DNA of 12,617 nt from Bacillota bacterium. GTDB taxonomy: Bacteria > Bacillota > Clostridia > Acetivibrionales > DTU013. The position numbers and the translations under genes are program-made. The notes under the pieces are model-generated. The model had not been told where the DNA came from and did no database searches. It was given only the letters and a program-made list of their open reading frames with translations. The stretch covers positions 1-12,617 of the forward strand of contig JAEWQC010000299.1 in assembly GCA_023399355.1 (NCBI GenBank). The letters are read 5' to 3'. The stretch's first letter is position 1. Each line of letters opens with the position of its first letter. Of this stretch, positions 7,332-12,617 are shown in pieces.

Positions 7332-8087
7332 TTATCTCTCGCTGCCAGCCCGCAGCTTCGGCAGCGGCACATAGTATTTCGAATACCTTGTACCTCGCTT
7401 GTCCACAAGCAGTCCTTTCCTGTCCGGTACAAGCACGGTCGCTCTTTTGTTAATATTGTGAAGAAGGCCTGTCAGCTTTCTCTCTTTAAAATCAAATGTT
7501 ACGGTATCTCCCAGCTTGAAGCCGAGCACTTTTGCGGCGATCTGCCTGTTTGTAGGCAGCTTGTGATAGCTGTCGGTGTGGCCGAATACATTGTTGGCCA
7601 TCGTCTTGAACCGCTTGCCTTTGCAGCTGGATTTGTTGAAGAGCAGGAACTCAAGCACATGGCAAAGTTCATGTTCAAAGACCAGCAGCAGTGCCTCAAG
7701 ACCACTACCCGTCTTAATGCCGCATACACTGTTGCTTTGAGAATGTTGCCCGTAATTAAGAAAGAAATCGACACCCAGCCTGATTTCAAGCACAAGGTCC
7801 TCCGGTCTGATCCGGCTGATGTTTTTGGGGCACATTGTCTTTCCTGCACTCTTCGTCATCTTTCTGGACAGTGAAAATTTCATCTTCCCCCTGTAATGAT
7901 CTCTGAGCCAGTTCTGAAGGAAAACCTCATCATAGAGTTTGAAGAGCAGTGAAAGGTCTGATGTGGAAATGGAGGTGAGCTGCGGGCTTTTCAACGCAGC
8001 CGAATTATTGAAAAGGATCTCGATGATCTTTGTCCGATTGTTCTCTATGTCTTTTGCTGTTTGCTTTATCATAAGCATTTCAAGCAT
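7332..8087 (-). CDS. SprT-like zinc metalloprotease domain protein
   Basis: The 251-residue protein has a zinc-metallopeptidase signature HELCH (His139, Glu140, His143) in VFEHELCHVLEFLLF. A further candidate ligand, His170 or His175, lies in FGHTDSYH. This arrangement is as in SprT/Spartan-type peptidases. Residues about 45-180 form the SprT-like domain; the C-terminus (about 190-245, LGDTVTFDFKERKLTGLLHNIN) looks like a small beta-barrel of SH3/KOW type rather than the zinc ribbon of classic SprT. There is no signal peptide or membrane segment, so it should be cytosolic. Spartan relatives cleave DNA-crosslinked proteins, but the role of this bacterial branch is unknown to me. The ATG at 8087 follows CGAGGT by seven bases. 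It converges with lctP and lies 30 bases downstream of a gene remnant on the same strand. Confidence 0.78.
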   Translation of the reverse strand: MLEMLMIKQTAKDIENNRTKIIEILFNNSAALKSPQLTSISTSDLSLLFKLYDEVFLQNWLRDHYRGKMKFSLSRKMTKSAGKTMCPKNISRIRPEDLVLEIRLGVDFFLNYGQHSQSNSVCGIKTGSGLEALLLVFEHELCHVLEFLLFNKSSCKGKRFKTMANNVFGHTDSYHKLPTNRQIAAKVLGFKLGDTVTFDFKERKLTGLLHNINKRATVLVPDRKGLLVDKRGTRYSKYYVPLPKLRAGSER

Positions 8088-8117
8088 ATTGCAGACCTCG
8101 TCCCCTGTATCATGGTT

Positions 8118-8276
8118 TTACTCTCTGCAATAGATTCTAGTACTTTTTTTAAAAATAGTAAATAATATTGCGAAAATCACCAGAACTGCAATATGAAGCA
8201 GGATGGCAAGTCCAGTTACTTTGATCCCTGTTGCTTTTGTGTTCGGATTGTTATTCCCTGACCAAGGCGGACTGAA
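8118..8276 (-). pseudogene. C-terminal membrane-anchor remnant of a lost surface protein
   Basis: A 52-codon open stretch directly upstream of the sprT-like gene reads: a polar linker SPPWSGNNNPNTKATGIK, a hydrophobic helix of about 20 residues (VTGLAILLHIAVLVIFAILF), then a basic tail FKKSTRIYCRE and a TAA. A stop codon (8277-8279) precedes it in frame, and there is no start codon or ribosome site. The layout (Asn/Pro-rich linker, single membrane helix, positive tail) is what the C-terminus of a membrane-anchored extracytoplasmic protein looks like. I infer a decayed 3' end of a larger gene whose body is gone. The parent family is not recognisable. Confidence 0.45.
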
Positions 8277-8300
8277 TCAAAAACTAACCGTCTGATGTGA

Positions 8301-8330
8301 TTAAACCAGACTATTTTGGGTAAATACAAT
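8301..8330 (+). promoter_or_regulatory. Possible promoter for the flavin reductase-like gene
   Basis: TTAAAC (8301-8306) and TACAAT (8325-8330) are separated by 18 bases. The pair GTCTG (8290-8294) and CAGAC (8307-8311) forms a small inverted repeat across the -35 element and could be an operator, but it is short. The start codon lies 57 bases beyond the -10. Confidence 0.35.
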
Positions 8331-8387
8331 ATGAATCAAGCATCCCGGAAAAAATAAGCAAATAACATGATAGGAGCCCTCATATTT

Positions 8388-8900
8388 ATGGATTTGAATG
8401 CATTTTTCAAAATAACCTATGGCGTTTATATCATAACAACAAAATTCGAAGACAAGCTGAATGCCATGATTGCAACGGCTGTCTGCCAGGTCACGGCAGA
8501 ACCTGTACAGATGACTCTTGGGATCAATAATGAAAGCCTGACACACGAACTCATTATGAAAAGCGGCTATGTCGGTGTCGGTGCATTAAGACAGGCGACG
8601 GACTTCAATTTTATCGGGAACTTCGGTTTCAAGTCAGGCCGCAATATTGACAAACTTCAAGGTATCGGTTTCACAAGCGGCACTACCGGTGTTCCACTGG
8701 TGACGGACAATACGGTCGCAGGATTTGAAGGCAGGGTGGTTGACAAAATGGATGCCGGAACACATACCATTTTCCTGATTGAGGCTGCTGACGCCAGGAT
8801 ATTTACTGAGGAAACCCCGCTTTCCTATGAATATTATCATAAGGTGATCAAGGGTAAATCTCCTAAATTTGCTCCGACTTTCATTGTCAACAAATCATAA
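8388..8900 (+). CDS. Flavin reductase-like FMN-binding split-barrel protein (Hrb/DIM6-NTAB family, no rubredoxin domain)
   Basis: The 170-residue protein matches the flavin reductase domain of clostridial high-molecular-weight rubredoxins (Hrb). It starts DLNAFFKITYGVYIITT, then has AMIATAVCQVTAEPVQM (about 26-42), FGFKSGRNIDK (79-89) and a C-terminal ETPLSYEYYHKVIKGKSPK. Such domains bind FMN and pass electrons from NAD(P)H to flavodiiron or rubredoxin partners in oxygen or NO defence. Here the chain stops after APTFIVNKS, just where Hrb proteins continue into rubredoxin, and no CxxC motif is present, so a partner must be encoded elsewhere. I prefer the ATG at 8388: the protein then starts as family members do, with AGGAG at 8372-8376. 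The ATG at 8367 adds seven residues and has a poorer ribosome site. Confidence 0.83.
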   Translation: MDLNAFFKITYGVYIITTKFEDKLNAMIATAVCQVTAEPVQMTLGINNESLTHELIMKSGYVGVGALRQATDFNFIGNFGFKSGRNIDKLQGIGFTSGTTGVPLVTDNTVAGFEGRVVDKMDAGTHTIFLIEAADARIFTEETPLSYEYYHKVIKGKSPKFAPTFIVNKS

Positions 8901-8916
8901 GCGACTTGTTTTTAAG

Positions 8917-8952
8917 TGATGAATTGCACCTCTGCAAAATTCATCATTTTTA
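8917..8952. terminator. Terminator hairpin between convergent genes
   Basis: TGATGAATT (8917-8925) pairs perfectly with AATTCATCA (8938-8946) over nine bases. TTTTTA follows on the plus strand and TTAAAAA on the minus side. It ends the flavin reductase-like transcript 16 bases after its stop codon. It may also act on the leftward M15 transcript. Confidence 0.7.
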
Positions 8953-9042
8953 TAGCAGTGGAGATTTCCTTCGCGGGTATTCCTGCCGGATGCTACATAT
9001 ATCTTGCAATATCTCCATATATTTCTCTGAAAATATTTATTT

Positions 9043-9729
9043 TTAAGGCTTAACAACAGTTGGAGTGATTCCGATACCCGCCGCAAGACTTGTGAGCCTG
9101 TTTAGCGTATTGCATCCTGCAACGCCGTCTGCGGTCAAACCCTGTGCACTCTGGAAATTAATTACTGCATTACGCGTCCCATTGCCATAGTAGCCATCCA
9201 GCCCGGAGCCGGTATAGCCAAGTGCATTCAGGGCGTCCTGAACAACAAGCACATATACTCCCGCACTGCCGATGCTCACCAGCGGATATCCCCCATTCGG
9301 GCATGCGGCAGGAGTCTGGCGCGTATCCATGTGGACCCAGGTCGGAGTCAGATACGCCGGTTCAACATAAGACCATACACCAGTTGATATTGCAGCATTG
9401 CGAAGCTGATCCCTCGTCACACTGTCAAGGTTCTGTCCTGCATCAAAAGCTACTCCTGCATAATGTTCGGACATGGGGTCATGCCCGCCTTCCCATATCC
9501 GTTTGAAGGCAAATCCCACGTAGATAGGCCTTCCCCATGCGTTCCTGGTTATATTGAAGGCCTCCATGGCCCGTCTCGTCGTCCAAAGCGTTCCGGAACG
9601 CGAACTGCCCCTGAACTCTCCAACTGTCAGCGTCCTGCCGATATTGTAGGGCATTGCATCGGTTTCAGCCAGCGTATAATACTCCATGGCATCATTTCTG
9701 TTATTATACACATAAATATTTGCCATCAT
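9043..9729 (-). CDS. M15-type D-Ala-D-Ala carboxypeptidase-like protein with peptidoglycan-binding domain
   Basis: This 228-residue protein joins an N-terminal M15-like zinc peptidase domain (about 25-140) to a PG_binding_1 domain (about 149-212, GSAGVYVLVVQDALNALGY ... GLTADGVAG). Candidate zinc ligands are His89 and Asp96 in SEHYAGVAFDAG and His133 in TWVHMDTRQ, the H-x6-D ... H pattern of peptidase M15_3/VanY-like enzymes. It should act on peptide stems of peptidoglycan. The N-terminus (MANIYVYNNRNDAMEYY) has no signal peptide or membrane segment, unusual for a wall enzyme. It could be released by lysis, act on the spore cortex from the mother cell, or use another route. AAAGGA precedes the ATG at 9729 by about nine bases; the next codon is also ATG. 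It is a single gene with stop-to-stop convergence on the flavin reductase-like gene. Confidence 0.82.
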   Translation of the reverse strand: MMANIYVYNNRNDAMEYYTLAETDAMPYNIGRTLTVGEFRGSSRSGTLWTTRRAMEAFNITRNAWGRPIYVGFAFKRIWEGGHDPMSEHYAGVAFDAGQNLDSVTRDQLRNAAISTGVWSYVEPAYLTPTWVHMDTRQTPAACPNGGYPLVSIGSAGVYVLVVQDALNALGYTGSGLDGYYGNGTRNAVINFQSAQGLTADGVAGCNTLNRLTSLAAGIGITPTVVKP

Positions 9730-10034
9730 GATCGCATCCTTTACATAATATTCTGACCCTTTTGTTTAAGCATCAACAGGGAATATTCCAAAACTGCAGA
9801 AAACAGAAACCAGATATTAAAGTACTTCCTTCTGCTCTTCCGGTGTTTCCCCCTGTCATTATATGCAAAAAGCCTGCCGGTTGTTAACGGGGCAGGCTTT
9901 GATCAAGTTCCAGGATTACCGCTTCTAAAAGTGGGAGTTCTTCCTGATAACTTCAGGCAGAGTGGAGTCCCTGTTTGAAGCTTGATGTTCACTACTATTC
10001 CTGTGCAATTTAATGACCGGCCAAAAAGCATGGC
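9730..10034. other. Gene-free spacer between the M15 and GH13 genes
   Basis: I see no gene in these 305 bases. They hold the upstream region of the M15 gene, including a perfect palindrome GGAATATTCC (9780-9789) about 50 bases before its start that could be an operator. They also hold a strong leftward terminator (9867-9900). The tract about 9901-10000 is unexplained and contains a small CCTGA/TCAGG hairpin (9943-9957). A weak GGCCA/TGGCC inverted repeat (near 10018-10035) touches the GH13 stop codon. Confidence 0.5.
9866..9900 (-). terminator. Intrinsic terminator for the GH13 transcript
   Basis: AAAGCCTGCC (9869-9878) and GGCAGGCTTT (9891-9900) form a perfect 10-base-pair stem with a 12-base loop. 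Read leftward, the stem runs into TTTTTGC, a proper T-tract; read rightward there is none. So it serves the leftward GH13 gene, whose stop codon is about 135 bases before it. Confidence 0.82.
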
Positions 10035-11669
10035 CTAAATTGTGAAAATGAGAACCTCATATGGCATGACAGAAATACCCTCCTTCAGACAAAGCATCTG
10101 CCCGCTTTCACGCATTGTGCCCAATAGTACGGCAGGGGCCGCAACTTGCCCTCCGGCTCTCTCTGAAGTTAGCAGCTGCGATTCCCTCCGGGAAAATTGA
10201 AGTGTTTTCCCGGTAAAGTTCAAGAGGACAAGTACCCTTTCATACTCGTCTTCCCGAATATATACAAGCATATCCGGCAAGTACTCCTCGACGAACCTGA
10301 TGCTCCCGGCCTGCAGAACATGATGCTCTTTGCGCAGCCAGATAAGCCTGCAATAGAACCGGAGCAGACTCCCCGCCTCCTTTTGCTGCAAATTCACATT
10401 TTTCTTCCTGTAATCTCCGGCAACAGGCAGCCAGGGTCTGGCAGTGCTGAAACCCGAATTCAGGGAGTCGTCCCACTGCATCGGTGTCCTCGCCAAATCG
10501 CGGCAAAACCTTCTAATCGGCCAGGTTCGCTTGCTTAACGGATCCTGCAGTTCATTTCTCCGGAGTTTGCCACCGGTCATGCCGATTTCTTCCCCATAAT
10601 ATATAAACGGCGTACCCCGAAGAGTAACAAGCAGCGTAGCTGCCGCCCGTGCCCTGGCATCCGTCCGTTTGCCTCTTCGAATCCTTAAATAATGCCTCAG
10701 ATTGTCATGGTTACTAAAGGTAAAGTTGGGCCAGGCATACTCCGGCAGAGTTTTATACCAATCCGTTATGGAGTGGTACAGTTTTCCTGCATCCCATCGT
10801 TGGAAAAGGAAGTTGAAGTTAAATGCCATATGAAGACCGTCACCGGCATTCCCATAATATTGCGCCGCTATACGGGGATCGTCTGCATAAACCTCGCCGA
10901 CCATCATTCTCTCTGTATACGAATCGGTTATTTCCCTCAGGTTCCTGCATATTTCGATAGTATCCGGCCTGTTGCGGTCGTACAGATGCTTTTGAAGATC
11001 CACGCTCTTCAGGGATAGCGGATTATTACGGAATTGATCATCCTTGATAAACCAGTTGATCACATCCAGCCTTAATCCGTCAACGCCCATGTCCAGCCAA
11101 TAACGTACGAGATTAAACATTTCGCGTCTGAGCTCCGGATTTCTCCAGTTGACTTCCGGCTGGTGCCTGGTAAAAGTCCCCAGATAAAATTCACCGCGCT
11201 TCTGGTCATACCACCACGCATTTTTCAGTTCGAACTGCGCAAACCAGTTATTCGGCCGCCTCCCTTTAATCCCAGGATGCCAGATATACCAGTCCGCCTT
11301 TGGATTTGACCCATCCTGACGGGATTCCACAAACCACGGATGTTTGTCCGAAGTGTGATTGAGCACCAAATCAATAATTACATGTATCCCGCGCTTGTGC
11401 GCTTCAGAAAGAAGTTCCCTGAAATCGTCCAGCGACCCGAAAATCGGATCGACATCCCTGTAGTCAGATATATCATATCCGAAATCTCTCATCGGCGAAC
11501 GAAAAAAAGGCGAAATCCAGATGCCGTCAACGCCAAGAGAATTCTCCGTGCCGTCGTTCAGATAATCCAGGTTCGCCGTTATCCCTTTAAGATCGCCAGT
11601 GCCGTCGCCATTGCTGTCCATGAAGCTCCGCGGGTAGATCTGATAAATGACTCCGTCCTTCCACCACAT
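10035..11669 (-). CDS. GH13 alpha-glucosidase / oligo-1,6-glucosidase-like alpha-amylase family enzyme
   Basis: A cytosolic retaining alpha-glucosidase of 544 residues that should release glucose from malto- or isomalto-oligosaccharides. Conserved GH13 regions are intact: KDGVIYQIYPRSF (4-16), calcium-loop DSNGDGTGDLKGI (18-30), DLVLNHTSDKHPWF (100-113), GLRLDVIN (198-205) with nucleophile Asp202, VGEVY (257-261) with acid/base Glu259, and FSNHDN (318-323) with transition-state Asp322. The C-terminal beta domain is present. The exact specificity (alpha-1,4, alpha-1,6 or trehalose-phosphate) is not decided by what I see. The start is the ATG at 11669 (MWWKDG, the usual family start), preceded by GAGGTGG. 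An ATG 12 codons upstream (11705) lacks a ribosome site and overlaps the likely -10. No sugar transporter, phosphotransferase gene or regulator is adjacent. Confidence 0.92.
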   Translation of the reverse strand: MWWKDGVIYQIYPRSFMDSNGDGTGDLKGITANLDYLNDGTENSLGVDGIWISPFFRSPMRDFGYDISDYRDVDPIFGSLDDFRELLSEAHKRGIHVIIDLVLNHTSDKHPWFVESRQDGSNPKADWYIWHPGIKGRRPNNWFAQFELKNAWWYDQKRGEFYLGTFTRHQPEVNWRNPELRREMFNLVRYWLDMGVDGLRLDVINWFIKDDQFRNNPLSLKSVDLQKHLYDRNRPDTIEICRNLREITDSYTERMMVGEVYADDPRIAAQYYGNAGDGLHMAFNFNFLFQRWDAGKLYHSITDWYKTLPEYAWPNFTFSNHDNLRHYLRIRRGKRTDARARAAATLLVTLRGTPFIYYGEEIGMTGGKLRRNELQDPLSKRTWPIRRFCRDLARTPMQWDDSLNSGFSTARPWLPVAGDYRKKNVNLQQKEAGSLLRFYCRLIWLRKEHHVLQAGSIRFVEEYLPDMLVYIREDEYERVLVLLNFTGKTLQFSRRESQLLTSERAGGQVAAPAVLLGTMRESGQMLCLKEGISVMPYEVLIFTI

Positions 11670-11703
11670 AAGCCACCTCACTCGTTCGATTGCGTACAAT
11701 TCC

Positions 11704-11712
11704 ATTTTATCA
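11704..11712 (-). promoter_or_regulatory. Possible extended -10 promoter for the GH13 gene
   Basis: On the minus strand this reads TGATAAAAT, a TGn plus TAAAAT extended -10, about 35 bases before the ATG at 11669. No convincing -35 is seen at normal spacing. If real, the upstream in-frame ATG at 11705 would be at or before the transcript start, which supports the downstream start codon. Confidence 0.33.
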
Positions 11713-11871
11713 CAAAGCAGCCTGCAAGCCTATTGAATTAGTTGTGCAAAGTCCTGACCTTCTACTTTCTCCGGCGTCCGCTGCTGCACAGCAATTGCCT
11801 CTTGGCATTTTCCCGTGGCTGTCTTCCTGCCGCTCCTTGAATTGTCAGAAACCTCTCCCATAGTTAATTGT

Positions 11872-11911
11872 CTGCCTTACTCTCTTAGCTGCCTTACTCT
11901 CTTAGCTGCCT
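11872..11911. repeat. 17-base tandem duplication at the end of the DUF2812 gene
   Basis: CTGCCTTACTCTCTTAG occurs twice in direct succession (11872-11888 and 11889-11905), followed by a partial third copy CTGCCT. On the minus strand the unit holds the end of the DUF2812 gene: CAG CTA AGA GAG TAA. The duplication lies at and just after the stop, so the protein's C-terminus is not shifted. It looks like replication slippage. Confidence 0.85.
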
Positions 11912-12439
11912 GTCTGCCTTCAGCTTTTTCAGTTTGCTGTGGTAGGATAGATAAATCGGGGCAAGAGCAAAAAAGAGAACAAGGGCTACTATGGCACAAA
12001 TAAAATTAGTTGGAGCAAAAGTGTTTTCCTTTATCAAAGACATAATAAAATTAATTCCTACGCCAAATGCACTTACAGCAAGTAAAACAACCATAAAAGA
12101 AGAGACTCTGCTGATATGTGCGATTTTTGAGTCAGAATCAGTGAAGATGTCAAAAGGCCCATCTGCTGTCTTTTTCCTGAAATAGACCCAATTCAAGTAG
12201 GTTGACACACATTCGATGCCCATTTCTTCCATGAATCTTATATAGGCAATGCTTTCGGGATGTCTGGAATGGTTCTTCAGAAATTCGATCCGATAAGCAT
12301 ATTCTCCGGGTTTTCCTTCCTCAAACAAATATTTACACCAGGAATAATGAATTAGGTTCATACCTATTGCAGCCATTTCATTCAGCCATTTTTCCTCCTT
12401 TTCATAAGCAATCATCCATTTTCGAACCACATGTTTCAT
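11894..12439 (-). CDS. DUF2812 membrane protein, partner of PadR regulator
   Basis: The 181-residue protein has an N-terminal soluble DUF2812 domain (about 1-100; KWMIAYEKEEKWLNEMAAIGMNL at 7-29, then EYAYRIEFL and GIECVSTYLNWVYFRKK). Two membrane helices follow (about 112-134 and 144-166) with a basic tail. DUF2812 proteins commonly sit behind PadR-type repressors; their function is not established. Its ATG overlaps the TGA of the upstream PadR gene (ATGA) and is preceded by AAGGAGG within that gene, so the two are co-transcribed and translationally coupled. Expression is therefore probably repressed by the PadR protein. A role in envelope-stress response or as an anti-regulator is speculation. 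Confidence 0.85.
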   Translation of the reverse strand: MKHVVRKWMIAYEKEEKWLNEMAAIGMNLIHYSWCKYLFEEGKPGEYAYRIEFLKNHSRHPESIAYIRFMEEMGIECVSTYLNWVYFRKKTADGPFDIFTDSDSKIAHISRVSSFMVVLLAVSAFGVGINFIMSLIKENTFAPTNFICAIVALVLFFALAPIYLSYHSKLKKLKADRQLRE

Positions 12440-12617
12440 TTCCCGTCCTCCTTTACGATCCTGCTTCCATTGTCCAGCAGTTCCTGCAGTCTTAGCAGTT
12501 CATCCCGGACAACCTGTCTGCCTCTATCTGTAATCTCATACTCCTTCTTGCGGCTGTCCCACTCATTCTCGACAGCCCTTATCCATCCTTTTTCCATTAA
12601 TGTATTGAGTGCTCCGT
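12436..12617 (-). CDS. PadR-family transcriptional regulator, C-terminal part only
   Basis: Sixty codons are visible, the N-terminal part lying beyond the right edge. The sequence (GALNTLMEKGWIRAVE, then WDSRKKEYEITDRGRQVV) is the wing of a PadR winged helix: the RKKEYEITDRG motif is the classic beta-hairpin and following helix. It continues into a short C-terminal helix (RDELLRLQELLDNG) typical of the short PadR subfamily-2 proteins of about 110 residues. It should bind the promoter of its own operon and repress it until a signal binds. The stop codon TGA overlaps the DUF2812 start codon. The promoter and inducer-binding context lie outside the window. Confidence 0.88.
   Translation of the reverse strand, partial: GALNTLMEKGWIRAVENEWDSRKKEYEITDRGRQVVRDELLRLQELLDNGSRIVKEDGK

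Noticed and set aside
7130..7453. Plus-strand frame of 107 codons covering the tandem repeat
   Set aside because: It begins inside lctP in another frame, has no ribosome site and ends antisense to the sprT-like gene; only the repeat itself is of interest.
7458..7874. Plus-strand open frame of 138 codons
   Set aside because: It is antisense to the SprT-like gene, which has an intact HExxH active site and ribosome site on the minus strand.
11340..11741. Plus-strand frame of 133 codons at the start of the GH13 gene
   Set aside because: It is antisense to conserved GH13 catalytic-region motifs and shows no family features.
11780..11830. Terminator for the PadR-DUF2812 transcript (TGCTG/CAGCA and nearby inverted repeats)
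   Set aside because: The stems are short and no T-tract follows on the minus strand; no convincing terminator was found before the GH13 promoter.
11730..11861. Small minus-strand frame of 43 codons (MGEVSDNSRSGRKTATG...) between the DUF2812 and GH13 genes
   Set aside because: No Shine-Dalgarno sequence at normal distance, no recognisable domain, and the length is within chance expectation. Ribosome profiling could overturn this.

Overview
The window reads as chromosomal DNA from an anaerobic, low-to-moderate GC Firmicute of the class Clostridia, plausibly a plant-polysaccharide degrader. This is inferred from strong AGGAGG-type ribosome binding sites, TATAAT-like promoters and the protein families present: an intracellular plant-type GH3 glycosidase, an Hrb-like flavin reductase, a LctP lactate permease, a clostridial-style M15/peptidoglycan-binding protein, and a PadR-DUF2812 pair. 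I saw no phage, plasmid, CRISPR, tRNA or rRNA gene. No intact insertion sequence is visible.

Layout. (1) 1-1722, leftward: the N-terminal 258 codons of a MetA homoserine O-acyltransferase (the rest lies beyond the left edge), preceded by a YhfC-type intramembrane protease-like protein. (2) 1723-5066, rightward: a cytosolic GH3 beta-xylosidase/beta-glucosidase ending in a long hairpin, then an AraC-type regulator with its own good promoter. (3) 5105-8276, a patchwork: an alpha/beta-hydrolase gene lacking its N-terminal half (leftward), a lactate permease (rightward) behind a GntR-like palindrome, a degenerate 12-base tandem repeat, a SprT-like metalloprotease (leftward), and a short C-terminal membrane-anchor remnant (leftward). 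(4) 8388-9729: a stand-alone flavin reductase-like protein (rightward) converging on an M15 carboxypeptidase-like/peptidoglycan-binding protein (leftward). (5) 9730-11893: a gene-free spacer with a strong terminator, then a GH13 alpha-glucosidase (leftward) and its upstream spacer with a 17-base tandem duplication. (6) 11894-12617, leftward: a PadR repressor (only its C-terminal end is in the window) overlapping a DUF2812 membrane protein.

How the genes fit together. GH3 and GH13 would act inside the cell on imported beta- and alpha-linked oligosaccharides. The AraC protein is the best local candidate to control GH3. Lactate transport fits a fermentative metabolism. Most genes look like single transcription units. 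The only tightly coupled pair is PadR-DUF2812, with an ATGA overlap.

No wholly new multi-gene system is evident. The observations most worth following are the acetyl-CoA specificity residue in MetA, the GntR-like operator before lctP, the two gene remnants flanking the lctP/sprT block, the alternating-codon 12-base repeat, and the PadR-DUF2812 cassette. Family assignments come from reading motifs by eye; no database search was possible.
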